From Rhyacophila brunnea (Eukaryota; Arthropoda; Insecta; Trichoptera; Rhyacophilidae): a stretch of DNA of 64,000 bases. Location: NCBI GenBank assembly GCA_022495005.1, contig JAGYXB010001401.1, positions 744,001 to 808,000 of the forward strand, written 5' to 3'. Below, in pieces: positions 37,480 to 48,525 of this stretch; the stretch's first letter is position 1; the number at the start of each line of letters is the position of its first letter. The translations under genes and the position numbers were made by a program. The notes beneath the pieces are model-generated. The model made no database searches, was not told the origin of the DNA, and saw only the letters and a list, made by a program, of their open reading frames with translations.

Positions 37480-37674
37480 CTCCTTGAGGGAAGAACTGCG
37501 CGTATATGACCTTGAAGGCGTCTTCCTTGACCACCCCGCTTGGGCACTCGGCCTTGAATCCTCGATAGATTTTCTTGATCTCTGCCTCAGTGAATCTGGT
37601 AGCTCTGCACAAGGCGCCTATGGAATCTGGACGGTAACGAGCTGGCGTCTCTCCCAAGTCTTCGACCTCGGAAT
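37480..37674 (-). CDS. KCNIP-like: Internal exon of a Kv channel-interacting protein (KChIP) homologue
   Basis: The 195-nt exon reads SEVEDLGETPARYRPDSIGA, then LCRATRFTEAEIKKIYRGFK and AECPSGVVKEDAFKVIYAQF, ending FPQG. This is the segment just before and through the degenerate first EF-hand of KChIPs, cytosolic calcium sensors that bind Kv4 (Shal) channels; YRGFK.ECP.G and IYAQFFPQG are family hallmarks and distinguish it from frequenin and neurocalcin. It is bounded by an acceptor (ttttgcttattgcag) and a donor (caaggag|gtatgt). It enters after codon position 1 and leaves one base into the next codon. GC content is far above that of its flanks. The remaining EF-hand exons (expected at lower coordinates) and the N-terminal exon (higher) were not found in the window. 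Confidence 0.88.
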
Positions 37675-38018
37675 CTGCAATAAGCAAAACGATACAGTTG
37701 TTAATATAAGTATTTGTATATCAAGATGGCAGCGTTTTATTAGGGGAGGATAGTGATTTGATTGGTCATCAGTCGAACTATATTGCATGCCTAGGATTTG
37801 GAGATTGGCAGTAGTTCATGTCAGTACGGGAAAAAAGCAATATGATTAATACATAATTAACTTAGAATCAGATATTTATAGGGTATATTAATTTTAACAA
37901 CTGATATTTCATAAGACGGGCATCCATCTCATAACATCTAGTGAATTTATTATATCCTGCAAAGATTTCATGTTCATTCACCTCCACTGAGATAAAATGA
38001 TCAAACAAGAAGAATATT
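37675..38018 (-). other. Probable intron 5' of the KChIP exon
   Basis: Starts (minus strand, reading upstream) with the acceptor tract of the exon. No further coding sequence was recognised; the same holds for 37007-37479 on the 3' side, which begins with the gtatgt donor. Confidence 0.5.
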
Positions 38019-38157
38019 ATTGATTAATTTAATAAAACGCATTTTTTTTGTACTTATTCCACTTTTTGAGACCTTTGAGACGAACAAAACCGGTTCAAAT
38101 TTACTAAATAAAAAGTGAAATAAATATATTTTTTTGCGTTTTAATAAATTAATCAAT
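38019..38157. repeat. 139-bp foldback
   Basis: attgattaatttaataaaac at the left pairs with the complement of gttttaataaattaatcaat at the right; the arms run about 48 bp with several mismatches and end in a ccacttttt/aaaaagtg block around a 42-nt loop. The right arm and the following 60 bp are also found at 20765-20855, so it belongs to a dispersed family. Confidence 0.5.
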
Positions 38158-38812
38158 CATATAATGCAGTTCCACCATGTATTGACAGTTAACACAATAA
38201 AAGAAAAAAATAGAAGAATAAATGGGATACAATAGCTTATTTGTTGCTAGATCATAATATAAAATATGTAAAATTTAATTTTTTTTGAAAATAGTTTTAT
38301 GCCGCCGTTACTGGGCATTAATATTATACATATTATATTATGTATAGTAACATCAACCAGTATTATAATTCCTCTTAATTGATATAAATAGTGAGTCGCA
38401 CTTGAACAATAAAATAATAAACATTAATCAAAATCTAGTTTTCTGTATTAGTTATTATCCATATGGCGAAACAATAACGTAGTAGTAAAGACAACAAAAA
38501 ATGGAAAACCTCAAATCGGTGAACCCTTCAATGAACAAACAGCTACATATGCAAAGTTTCCCCTTTACGGGAACTATTTTTCCAGGTAAGGAGTTATTTT
38601 AATCTAATATGACAGGAGTATAACTATGATAACGATTACATAAAATTAAAACATATAATAACACTACATAAACAAAATGACTTATCATTAAATACACATT
38701 TGGTCCAAAACGCCAAAATTTTATACATATAAGTCAATACTGAAACTGATACAATGAAAAACAACACATTTATTTAACTATAACAATAATGTATCGGCAA
38801 AGAGTTAATATT
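38158..38812. other. AT-rich spacer, nothing recognised
   Basis: Beyond the continuation of the repeat shared with 20765-20855 (to about 38215), nothing was recognised. Confidence 0.45.
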
Positions 38813-38940
38813 AGTGGTTGGGCCAATTGTGGTGGCCTTCATTCCTTATTTCCCCACCTACCTCACATCTTTATTTATTATTATCGTACGACCAGACTAG
38901 CAGTTACGAGTCATGAGATGACCGTGATCACGAATAACGG
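38813..38940 (+). repeat. Dispersed repeat A, copy 1 of 3
   Basis: Starts ggttgggccaattgtggtgg, then ccttcattcc, tttccccacctacct and a later cgaccag-tgacgagtcat-like region. The same order occurs at 49886-50095 and 56960-57115, all on the plus strand. Non-coding; family unknown. Confidence 0.5.
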
Positions 38941-38992
38941 TTAGTTAGCTCGAGTGACATCAAGAAAGCGGTCGCGTGCGGGCTTGTTATAA

Positions 38993-39055
38993 CTTTTTTT
39001 TCCGACCATGTCCGATCCTAATAGTATCATATGGGCCTCCACAGAGTAGAGGTTT
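38993..39055 (-). mobile_element. tRNA-derived SINE, 3' fragment
   Basis: The complement has cctctactctgtggaggccc, then catatgatactattaggatc, ggacatggtc and an A-rich tail, matching the last about 65 bp of the copies at 6901 and 32461. The 90-codon minus-strand open frame that crosses it (38941-39213) fuses SINE sequence to an unassigned GC-rich stretch (39056-39240) and is not taken as a gene. Confidence 0.75.
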
Positions 39056-39985
39056 GAGCGAACGTCGCGTCTATCATCTATCTTGAACTTTTCATCATAA
39101 TTCATCCCAAAACTAAGCAAAGCCGTGAGAGTAACATTCCGAACCGTCCGTTTACCAGTGTGTGAGTGCGTGAATACCGAACCGGCTCCAGCGCGCGACA
39201 GCCCTCTCAACATAAAAGGCCAGTTTCTGGCACCCTGTATAAACCCCTTCTCTAGATCCGTAATCTACTAGCATCTTTAAATTACAGTCCACTGCTAAAA
39301 GCGCCACCAATTAGTTTTTTTTTTATTTAAACTATAATTATGATAAAAGTTTTTAATTTATTCTGAAATCGCGACAATATTACATTCTGTTAGAATAAAA
39401 GAAATCTTCAGCAAGAAAATTGATTAAGTACAATAAATAGTTTATCAAATTTAATCATAGAAAAATTTTAAATACATGCTTGATGACATTATTATATTTT
39501 TTTTATATGAGACTATTTTATTAGGCAGTAAACGTTTGGCGATAAAAAACATTTTTCGGGCGATCCGAAGGCAATAGCCCGTGAAACCTTATTACTCGAC
39601 GGAATATACTATACCTAAGCTAAATATAAATCAGAAAAATACAATTTTTCGCACGACTGAATTTCCAGATCAACTGTCGCTCATCAACTGGCCATATATG
39701 GACTAAATATAAACCCAAGATATAATCGGCTTCTTAAAAATATCGACTGTCCCTATATATTTTCGAACGCTTTTTATCTATTTAGGTTTGAATATTTGAC
39801 ATAATTCCTCAAATACTTTACTGTCATAATAAAAAATATTCGCTTAATTAGAATTAGAAATCAGCCCAGATTGTGAGTTTTTTCAAATATTTGTAAGCAC
39901 TTACCTATTTAACATACATAATTTTAAAAACACTTCTGAGAAAATATATTATAACCAATCGAAAAAAATCTTTTTGAAAAAAGTA
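39056..39985. other. GC-rich patch followed by AT-rich spacer
   Basis: 39060-39240 is GC-rich and ends near ctggcaccctgtataaaccc, which looks like an element or exon edge but has no recognised homology. The rest shows nothing. Confidence 0.35.
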
Positions 39986-40325
39986 AGACACCCCGCAGGA
40001 ATCGAGCCTGCATCTCTCGGGCATCGCGCCCACGCATACAGGACCACTATGCTAAAGGAGTCATACTTAATTGTGGCAAATTTCAACTAATGGCTTTTAA
40101 TACTCACTGAAGCACTTTCCAAATTGAGCTACTATTGGCGATCGGCTTCTGTATTTTAAATCAAAGTAGGTATTACTTTAATTACTAACCGACGTCACGG
40201 ATCACTCCAAGATTTTTTGTTGTTACTTACTTGAACTTGCTAATAATTTTTAATTAACAATTTTTTTAATCAACGAATAATTCATAAGATTTAGGAATGT
40301 AACATTCTAATTATTAAACAAACAT
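39986..40325 (-). repeat. Dispersed repeat ending in a tRNA-like module, copy C
   Basis: On the minus strand a box A match tagcatagtgg (40044-40054) and a box B match ggctcgattcc (39998-40008) lie in tRNA spacing, and the module ends ggggtgtctt. Upstream of it (40062-40120) is cacaattaagtatga, preceded by tttggaaagtgcttcagtg, shared with copies at 42602 and 59438; still further upstream it matches 3283-3425. A true tRNA gene is unlikely because the acceptor stem does not pair well and the other copies are degraded. Confidence 0.55.
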
Positions 40326-41103
40326 ACTTAGTTCATTTTGTTAAGCTCATTTTCCATAACCTATTTTGATTAATCATAATCCAACATTCTTAAATCTAGT
40401 GTGAAAAATATATATTAATAAATAATATAATATTTGAATTGTGAATTATGTATGCTCAAACTGTAAATACGTTTTATTATGTTTATGGATTTATAGTCGT
40501 TACCTGTATAAATTGGTTTTTAAATTAATTGTTTATTTGTTCTCATTTCCACAGTATGTGAATGCAATTTTTCACGTTGAAAAAGGAATGTCCTAACTAC
40601 ACATTATTCTGAACACATCGCGTTGCAAAATCTCATGAATATGATAAATATCTGACAATATGTTTCACAAAGAGAGTCACATAAATCTCTAGAAAGCTCT
40701 TACCTGCCTGAACAGTGTGCCGTGCTGCTAAATCGATCTTGTTTGTATTACAAATTTTCAATGAATACTCCACTCTTTCTTTAGGCAGTAGCAGGGTTGC
40801 CAACAAAATAAAATTGATTCGAGATAATATTATATTATGATATTATCATTAAAAATAATTGGATTGTATTTCAAGTTAGCTGTATTTGAAGCTTTTCCTT
40901 GCCAACCTTCGAGCAGATTATAATATAATATAATAACATATTATGTATCTACGCAAAATAAATTAAATTTAGGTATGTATTATAAATATTTTTTTCTAAA
41001 ATCGGTTACCAAGCTACGACCATTTTTTGAAACTTAACTAGTTGAAATAATCTGTAGTCATGAATATTGATAATGACGACACAATAATTATTAACAAATA
41101 AAC
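40326..41103. other. AT-rich spacer, nothing recognised
   Basis: No coding or repeat signal beyond AT-rich simple sequence near 40920-40945. Confidence 0.45.
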
Positions 41104-41112
41104 CTAACATGT

Positions 41113-41550
41113 TACGTTGTGGACGCTAAATGTGAAAGCAGCTGAAATGGTAGATTGGTTTGAGAGAAAGATCCTTAGGCGGATATACGGACCCATGAAT
41201 GATGGTGGGGAGTGGAGAATTAGGTACAAAACGGAACTATACCGCTTATACCAGGATTCTTAACTCTCCAACTTTATAAAACTCCAGAGGCTAAACTGGG
41301 CAGGCCATGTCCAGCGCATGCCTGAGTCACGGATACCGAAGAAGATCGTCGAAGGAAACTCAGGGGGGAAAAGGCCAGTGGGAAAGCCACGCACACGATG
41401 GGGTGATAATGTTACAAAAGATGCCAACCAGCTGCTAAAAATCAGGAACTGAAAAAGACGTGCGGAGGACCGTTCCGGCCGGAGGACAGCGCTGGAGGAG
41501 GCCAGGGCTCGACTTGAGCTGTAGCGCCATCGAAGAAGAAGAAAAAGAAA
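41113..41550 (+). pseudogene. 5'-truncated LINE tail with target duplication
   Basis: From 41120 the frame reads WTLNVKAAEMVDWFERKILR, then RIYGPMNDGGEWRIRYKTEL, a stop, RLNWAGHVQRMPESRIPKK, RPVGKPRTRWGDNV, another stop and a final ALEEARARLEL before the stop at 41522-41524. This is the C-terminal tail of an RTE-like endonuclease-reverse transcriptase (RRIYGP.N and W.GH..RM motifs). A GAA-rich tail follows. The copy is bracketed by a 9-bp direct repeat ctaacatgt at 41104-41112 and 41551-41559. Two internal stops make it inactive; the short duplication still intact suggests moderate age. Confidence 0.85.
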
Positions 41551-41559
41551 CTAACATGT

Positions 41560-42601
41560 AAATTTCTTTACAATAATTTATTTATGATAGATGTAGGCAA
41601 TCTACAAACAAAAAAAGTTGTAATATTTAAGCTGGTCAAATTATTTTTTCAACCAGATGGATTTCACGAATTGTAACAGCGCTCCGGTCCATTTAGAGAC
41701 CGGTGAGTTGCAACGCACACGTACATAAATTAACGTTTTTACATAATCAAATAAGGGATTAAAAAAATGATCACTCGTATTTTTACTGGTTACATATCCA
41801 ACAAATACTACATTTTTTGTTTATGTGTTATGTGTTAACCTCGTAGCAGAATCTTGAAAATTACGCAAATGCGTGTGATAAAGCTGAATTTTATTATTAT
41901 GATGTATATATAAAATTTGTCCATTATATCCGAGGTTCGTTATATCGAAGTCCGTTATATTCTGTACCATATTATGTTCGGTCCTAAGGACATCTTACCA
42001 ATTCCGATGATATTATTAAATGGCATTAAATATCTCCCAACCATATAGAAATCGAAAAAAGCTTAAACGAATATCCGAAAAGGAGAAACAACTAAAGATA
42101 GGAACACATATTTCACTCGAGAGATAGTGCCAGCAAAAATGTGTACACTTTTTTATGAAACTTTTTTGTCAAGGCGTATTTTATATTGGAATAAGAAGGT
42201 AAAATTCTGTAATGGAATTTGAAGTTAATACGATTATCAACAGTCACTTTTGAAAATTATTAGTGGCGGTTTTTCATGAAGCAGGCGAAGTAGTCAATTC
42301 ATCAGAAATTACCGTAATCTTAAAAAATAGGCAAGGTATTTTTCATAATCTGCGTGTAAAAAAATCAATCAAACCATAAAACATCTCGAAAACATAGTTA
42401 TCTCATGTAACTACATTCATTTAAGTAATAAAGTTTTATCACAAAATATTTTTTTTCGCTAGGGGCCTCCAAACTTATTAGCGCCGCGGGTTTTTACATA
42501 CTTGAAACAAACACTTTTTGAGACTATATAACGGCTTTCTGCGTATATTATTAAACATACAACATCATCATCATCAACAACATCTATTTTGAAAAAAATA
42601 C
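41560..42601. other. Mostly non-coding; hAT-like fragment at 42262-42480
   Basis: 42265 onward (agtggcggtttttcatgaag) resembles the left end of 31342-31800, and ggggcctccaaactta near 42460-42480 resembles ggggcctataaatctg near 31506. A cat/aac trinucleotide-rich patch is at 42560-42585. Otherwise nothing recognised. Confidence 0.4.
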
Positions 42602-42735
42602 GACACCCGACGGGATTTGAACCTGTATAACTACTGGTATCACGCCAATGTGATTTAATCAATACTACTTAATTACGATAATTTTAACTGGTGGTTCCTA
42701 CATGAAATGCTTTTCAAATTATAACGCAATTTTTC
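42602..42735 (-). repeat. tRNA-like dispersed repeat, copy A
   Basis: The minus strand carries a box B match ggttcaaatcc (42613-42623), preceded by a degraded box A region, and ends cgggtgtcg then a T-rich run. The upstream flank (cagttaaaattatcgtaatt, aagtagta) matches copy B at 59438. Confidence 0.5.
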
Positions 42736-45414
42736 AAAGATTTTTTCTGGTAGGTATTATCTGAGGCATTTTCAAGTTATGTTAAATATATCGTCACTGT
42801 TCTGGCAGAAGACACTAATTCGAAAAAATGACATATTGAGTTAGTTATAGGTACCAAAATGTTCCTTATTTCCAACTTTACCGTCTGGAAACCTTCTTAA
42901 TAAATAAACAGTCTTTATTTTAAAGTCATCCTTTTTACGATTACTTAATAAACTCACATGATAGACCATTTCGAACATTTTAACAACTTCAAAGTCAAAT
43001 TACACAAAACTAGTATTCTCCAGTTAGTGTGTTCTGCCAGAACAGAGACGATATTATATATTGTTATATCCTCGAATCTTGTAAATTATTCGTTTAATAA
43101 AAGAAATGGTTTATTGTTTAATATTATTGAAATAAAAATCATGACTATATTATTTGAAACGCGTTATGCATGGTCATCTTATAATTTATGGTTACCTTCT
43201 ACTAGATAGAGTGTCATAAAGCAAGATTCCAATTTGAGGTGCGTCTGTTTTAAAACCATTTAATTATCTCGTGAGAATGGTATCTGTAACGAGTCTTAAA
43301 CATTGCAAAAGGAAGAAGTACAAGCACCACACTGTAATACCGATAAAGAAAATATTGTATATATATACAATATTATTTTTAAAATAATTTGCAATTTTAG
43401 AAAATGTGAAAAAATAAAATTTAAGTGTTAAATATCAAATATTTGATTATTGATTGACTAAATAAAAAAAGTAACTCTGATTTTTGCTACGCTATCTAAT
43501 TCCAATTGAGAATTTGATACAAATGGGATTTTTTCTGGAATATTAAAAATATATTTTTTTCACTTTGATATTTTCCAGTAATTTGAATTTATCGAGAAGC
43601 TAAGTATATTTTTTCCGCATATTAGCTTGTGTAACATGAATGGCCAAAATATTTTCAAATGCGAACGTTATTTTATAAAATAGTCTCGTAAGAGACTGTC
43701 ATTTATAAACAGACACACCACTTTGTTATCCCATTGAAAAAGCGTAATTTATTTTTCGGATTATATCTATGCATAAACATTTGATTTGATTTCTGTAACG
43801 ATAGAATTAAACAAATGCAGAAATGACTATGAAAAACTGAAACATTAATTTAATTTTCAAAATTAAAAATCACGCACAAAACTTAAAAAAAAACTTCATT
43901 AATAACCTGCTATTATGCCGTTGAAAGATATTAATGAATTCTTGCGTATTTTTTAATCTACCTCTTTCACTAACATAGGTAAAATTAATAGCTTAGGTGG
44001 GAGAACGCTATAATTAATTGTTAAGTTAAAAAAAAACCAAACGATAGTATAGATTTTTCCCCAATATCTATTATCAACAATAATACTAATTAGTCAAGAT
44101 TTCGTTTAGATTAGGCAGTCATATTAATGGGCTTCTTTAATCTTTGGCTACAGGAAAATAATTAACATTACATTATATTACACATATTTGCATCCTTCTT
44201 AACTTACTCATATCCCAAAGATATTGAACTGGGAAACTAAGATACCATGTCAATCATCTAAATAAGTAACCCAAGAATTATAATGAAATATTCATACAAG
44301 GTGATTCGTTTATTCCACTAAAAATTTAAAATGCATACTATGTCATGTTCCTCCATTTATTTCTTTAATTTTTTTATTAGCCAAAATTATATTATATATT
44401 TATGTACTACCTATTCTTGTGTTATATAGTATTTCATAAGATTTTTGGATAGTATTTTGGTAATTATGTTATCCGAGAGCCTATCGCTCCTTTTTTAGTA
44501 TTGGGCAGTCGTTAATGATATGCCAAATTATTTTAAACGTGTTGCCGTCACTTCGATAGCAGATATCGTCCCCCAGTTTGAATAGGCTCTCAGTACTCAA
44601 TGTAATGGTATATTACCATTATTAAGTTGAATAGTCATCTTCAGCGTATACTATATTTTTATATCTATTCAATATTTATTCGATACAAAGCATAAATCAG
44701 CGTTGTAGGTGAAAAACAAAACTATTTAATAAATTTATCACGGTTGCAGTCATGCAGTCATGGCCTATGCAATCAAGATTCTCCAATCCTCATGGTCCTC
44801 CACTTTTTTCAAGGAAGATTGGACCTGATTTACCAATACTTAAAAGAGACCACCGAAATTTTACGTTTGAATTAAAATACTATTGTTCTCAATGTAACTA
44901 GATAACCGCCACTTCATCATACAGCATTACAATTGAACCGGTGACAAAGTTGAATAAATTGACTTATAAATTATAACATATAATTAATCATTTTCAACAT
45001 TTTGTAAAAGGGATATTGTTTTCAAACGATCGATTATGTCTTATTATTACAATAAAAAAAGAGATATTTTAAAAATATTTTAGTATTTGGAAATATTCGA
45101 ATTAGGCTAAATATTGAAATTATAATATACAGTTGTTATGAACATAGTAAAAATATTTTATATCCTATTTCAATGGAATATATTTTTTTAAATTATATGT
45201 AATGTGACATCTAATTAAAAAGTGATTTAGGAACTGTTTTTACATCATAACATTTTTCTACGTGAAATAAAAAGGATTATATCCATTAGTATGGTGAATG
45301 AAATGGTGTTATTGATTTCATAGTCAAGTGTATAATTTTATTATTTCGAATTGACTTGTAGCTTCTTAAAATACTTAAAATATTGATAAAAATACATATA
45401 TTTTTTAAAGAATA
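42736..45414. other. AT-rich non-coding stretch
   Basis: The 83-codon open frame at 42958-43209 has no domain. 44475-44600 is GC-richer and includes cgatagcagatatcgtcccc; it may be a LINE trace on the minus strand, not provable by eye. No other feature. Confidence 0.4.
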
Positions 45415-45418
45415 TTAA

Positions 45419-46541
45419 GGGGGGACATGCTCAGCGTAGGTCAAAATGGAGCTTTTGTTCTATTTTCAAAGCATGATCCTGGACATACCTTAAACGTTAT
45501 AGATAATCTATTCATATAATTTTAAAACCTTATAATCCTTTATATTTATTTTAAACATTTTGATGACTGCATAAAGTATTTTTATTACATAAAATAGTAT
45601 TCTTTTAAACCTCTCGCTCTAATGTTTTAGAATATAGTTATATATCAGTACATAAATGTGCAGTGGTGTTAAGGTTTTTTACATTTATTAATTTTGAAAC
45701 GCATTTATACAACCATTAGTATAATTTATAACGACATTATTATAGTGAACTATTTACGATAAAAAAATATATTGATAATCTCTGTGATCCAAAATTTGAC
45801 AAGAATTAGGCATTTTATTATTCAAAAAATGGGCAACCTAACCTAACCGAATTTTTTTTAAACGGTACATGTTCAAACACGCGCGTTAACATCATTTTAC
45901 TCTCTACTTCAATTATAGTTTGTCAATTTATAGCTACGGCCGTATGTTTTAGCTTAACCACGGAGGAATGCCAAAAAAATGGCGTATTTCAAAAAAACAC
46001 TACCTTATTCTTAGGTCAATAATTATTATAAAGCAATTATTATTCGTAGGATGTTTATCACACTTGAATGGTCAAAGACATAGATTATAATGAGTATCTT
46101 TAGAATTATCTTCAAATGTGTTAATCTTGCCCATTTTTTGAATCATAAAATGCCTAATTCTTGTCAATTTTGGGAACACAGAGATTATCAATATATTTTT
46201 TTATCGTAAATATTTCACTATAATAATGTCAATATAAATTATACTAATGGTTTTATAATTGCGTTTCAAAATTAATAAATGTAAAAAATCTTAACACCAC
46301 TGCACATTATGTACTGAAATATGACTATATTCTAAAACATTAGAGCGAGAGGTTTAAAAGAATACTATTTTATGTAATAAAAATACTTTATGCAGTCATC
46401 AAATGTTTAAAATAAATATAAAGGATAATAAGGCTTCAACATTATATAAATAGATGATCTACAACGTTTAATGTATGTCCAGGATCATGCTTTGAAAATA
46501 GAAAAAAGCTCCATTTTGATCTACGCTGAGCATGTCCCCCC
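45419..46541 (+). mobile_element. TTAA-flanked 1.1-kb palindromic MITE
   Basis: TTAA at 45415-45418 and 46542-46545 bracket ggggggacatgctcagcgta and its complement. The arms are about 415 bp each (45419-45834 and 46126-46541) and pair closely throughout, including the blocks ctcgctctaatgttttagaa and ttgacaagaattaggcattt, with one-sided differences of a few bases. The centre of about 290 bp is unique sequence and contains cctaacctaacc at 45838. There is no transposase. A transcript across it would fold into a very long hairpin. The second copy is 33717-34616. Confidence 0.9.
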
Positions 46542-46545
46542 TTAA

Positions 46546-47784
46546 TAATGAATTATTTAAAAATATGATAAATAGAATTTAAAATCGCATATTTAACATT
46601 GAAGTCAATTTACCCAAATTAATCACTTAAATCTTCACTACTTATAATATTATTTAAACGCACTGCAAAAAATCTTATTTTTAGTTTACATAGAATTTTT
46701 GTCATTGTACAATTATTGATGTATTTCCGTTTATGTTGTATTTTTTAACTGTTCGATATAATAGATCAAAAGATATTGACAAATAAGTGGTTATACGAAA
46801 TTGCCTTTTTTTTTTGATGCTGGATGAAATAAAACAGGTATACCATAGCTTATATTACAAGGTGTACTAGAAACGCTAGACAAATAGTGTCTACCATGAA
46901 ACGCCGCATGGATTTGTCAAAATCCGAATAGAGATCCTGGGAGGCTACGTTGTCTTTGACTAAATGTCGCGGTTTCGGCTCAGGTGGGCTACCGCAAACT
47001 CTATACTGATGTATTATGCTATTTACGTATACACATATAATATCATATATTATTAATATAATGTATTATATTTATTTACATACATTGTTTTTATTACGGG
47101 CAAAGAAACTCGCGAACAAATTCTATACCCCTATGATGTTATGCTTTATTAACTATCGGACTATATAATAATATGTAAACTATATATTAATAGCCACATA
47201 AAGGTAAGAGTAAATAAGGCATGCCACGCAGAGTAAATATTATAGAAACTTTCCGAACCGAGAGAAGAGTCCGTCAGGGATGTATTTCATCTCCCCAGTT
47301 TTTCAATATATATTAAGAGCATATAATGTAGAAAGTACTGCATAATTGGTACGGTTACAATTGGTGGTCAGAAAATAAATAAATAAATAAGAGAACTCGG
47401 AGAGCTATTACACTAGTAGAGGACTAGGGGAGAGTTGCATATACGACCTCCTTGTTAATAGGAATAAGACCAAGTTAAGATAAGGAAGCGAATAAAACTG
47501 TTGGAAATAATACAGATTTCAACTAATAGAGATTATTGATAGCTAAATATAGTCCAGTGTTACTCAAGACGTATAAAAAAACTACTCAACTTCAGTAGAA
47601 GTACGTGGTAACAATTGTCCTTATTTGGCAGGAGATAAAAAGTGGCTGAGTGGAGGATTATAATTTTACTACATTAACTACACATTTTTGAAAAAAATCA
47701 ATCATGGTAAGATACGTATAGGCAGATCGATAAAAAGTTCAGAGTTGTGACGTCATAGTGATGTATGTTGTGTGTAGAGGATGG
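46546..47784. other. Non-coding stretch, nothing firm
   Basis: 46860-47000 and 47190-47310 are slightly GC-richer, possibly old element traces. No frame, terminal repeat or RNA signal was identified. Confidence 0.4.
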
Positions 47785-47870
47785 TAACCGAACAAAACAG
47801 AACATGACAAAACAGAACAGTGACAAAATAGAACATGACGAAATATAATAGCTAGGGGAAAAATGAAACA
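47785..47870. repeat. Minisatellite (aaaacagaacatgac unit), left inverted arm
   Basis: Three to four imperfect 15-16-bp units (aaaacagaacatgac, aaaacagaacagtgac, aaaatagaacatgac) followed by aaatataatagcta. The complement of this array and its flank appears at 48400-48525. Confidence 0.75.
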
Positions 47871-47887
47871 TTAATTTTTGTAGAATC

Positions 47888-47904
47888 TATTTAGGTTAGG
47901 TTAG
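47888..47904 (+). repeat. Short TTAGG run
   Basis: Three tandem copies of ttagg. This is the insect telomere unit, but such short interstitial runs are common and say nothing about chromosome position. Related single motifs occur near 8148 and 45838. Confidence 0.6.
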
Positions 47905-47979
47905 GTCATTATTTCGTTGTGCCTAGTATCCCAATCATTTTGAACATATTATATTGATTATATTGCTATTGATTATATT

Positions 47980-48215
47980 ATATTGCTCGCCGAAAGAACG
48001 GCCGCTGGACAAATGCTGTCATCCAGTGGTACCCAAGGGGTACGAAACGGCCACAGGGTCGCCCTAAAAGCCGCTGGATTGACGAACTGGTAAAGTTCGG
48101 CGGAAATACGTGGCAGCGAACGACACAGGACCGAGAGAGTTGGAGAAAGCTTGAGGAGGCCTTCATCCAGCAGTGGATTGACCCCGGCTGATGATGATAA
48201 TGATGATATTGATTA
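47980..48215 (+). pseudogene. LINE C-terminal fragment with GATGAT-type tail
   Basis: The plus frame reads RRKNGRWTNAVIQWYPRG, then RPQGRPKSRWIDELVKFGG and TTQDRESWRKLEEAFIQQWI, ending DPG and a stop at 48189-48191. R.GRW...V..W.PR, GRP..RW.DEL and W....EA..QQW are typical for the C-terminus of an insect LINE endonuclease-reverse transcriptase family. The 3' end has gatgatgataatgatgat. The 3' end of this family is also the core of the tandem array at 54347-55250. No stop inside the fragment. A minus-strand open frame here is a shadow. Confidence 0.8.
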
Positions 48216-48399
48216 AGATGAGATATCCCAAGCTTGCCGGCAACACCGAGCTAAGTCCCGTTTATTTGAGGCTTTCTAGCGATCAGGAATGCAGAAATTA
48301 GGTACGTAATTTGATTTATTATGGCGTATTGAAAATCTGTGCTATTAAAAATCTATCAACATAATAGCGATAGGACAATTTTCATATTAAATTTATATT

Positions 48400-48525
48400 T
48401 TTCCTGAAAGGTTATAGTTATATTTATCGTTGTTCTGTTTTGTCACTGTTCTGTTTTGTCATGTTTTGTTTGTCATGTTCTGTTTTGTCATGTTCTGTTT
48501 TGTCACTTTTCTGTTTTGTCATAGA
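48400..48525. repeat. Minisatellite, right inverted arm
   Basis: About six units of ctgttttgtcatgtt type, the complement of the array at 47785-47845. The inner flank (ttatagttatatttatcgtt) also pairs with the inner flank of the left array, so the pair is a true inverted repeat of about 100 bp enclosing the LINE fragment. The Phe/Cys/Val-rich open frame across it is an artefact. Confidence 0.75.

Noticed and set aside
38941..39213. 90-codon minus-strand frame as a gene
   Set aside because: Its C-terminal part is SINE sequence read in a chance frame; the same peptide is produced by the SINE at 32461.
39986..40062. Functional tRNA gene on the minus strand
   Set aside because: Boxes A and B are good, but the acceptor stem pairs poorly and degraded relatives with the same flanks show that it is part of a dispersed repeat.
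44475..44600. Possible LINE RNase H or C-terminal trace
   Set aside because: No order of motifs could be followed for more than a few residues.
47745..47760. tgacgtca palindrome as a CRE regulatory site
   Set aside because: A single 8-bp match in 64 kb with no promoter nearby has no weight.
47978..48166. 62-codon minus-strand frame
   Set aside because: Shadow of the plus-strand LINE tail with RP.GRP and QQW motifs.
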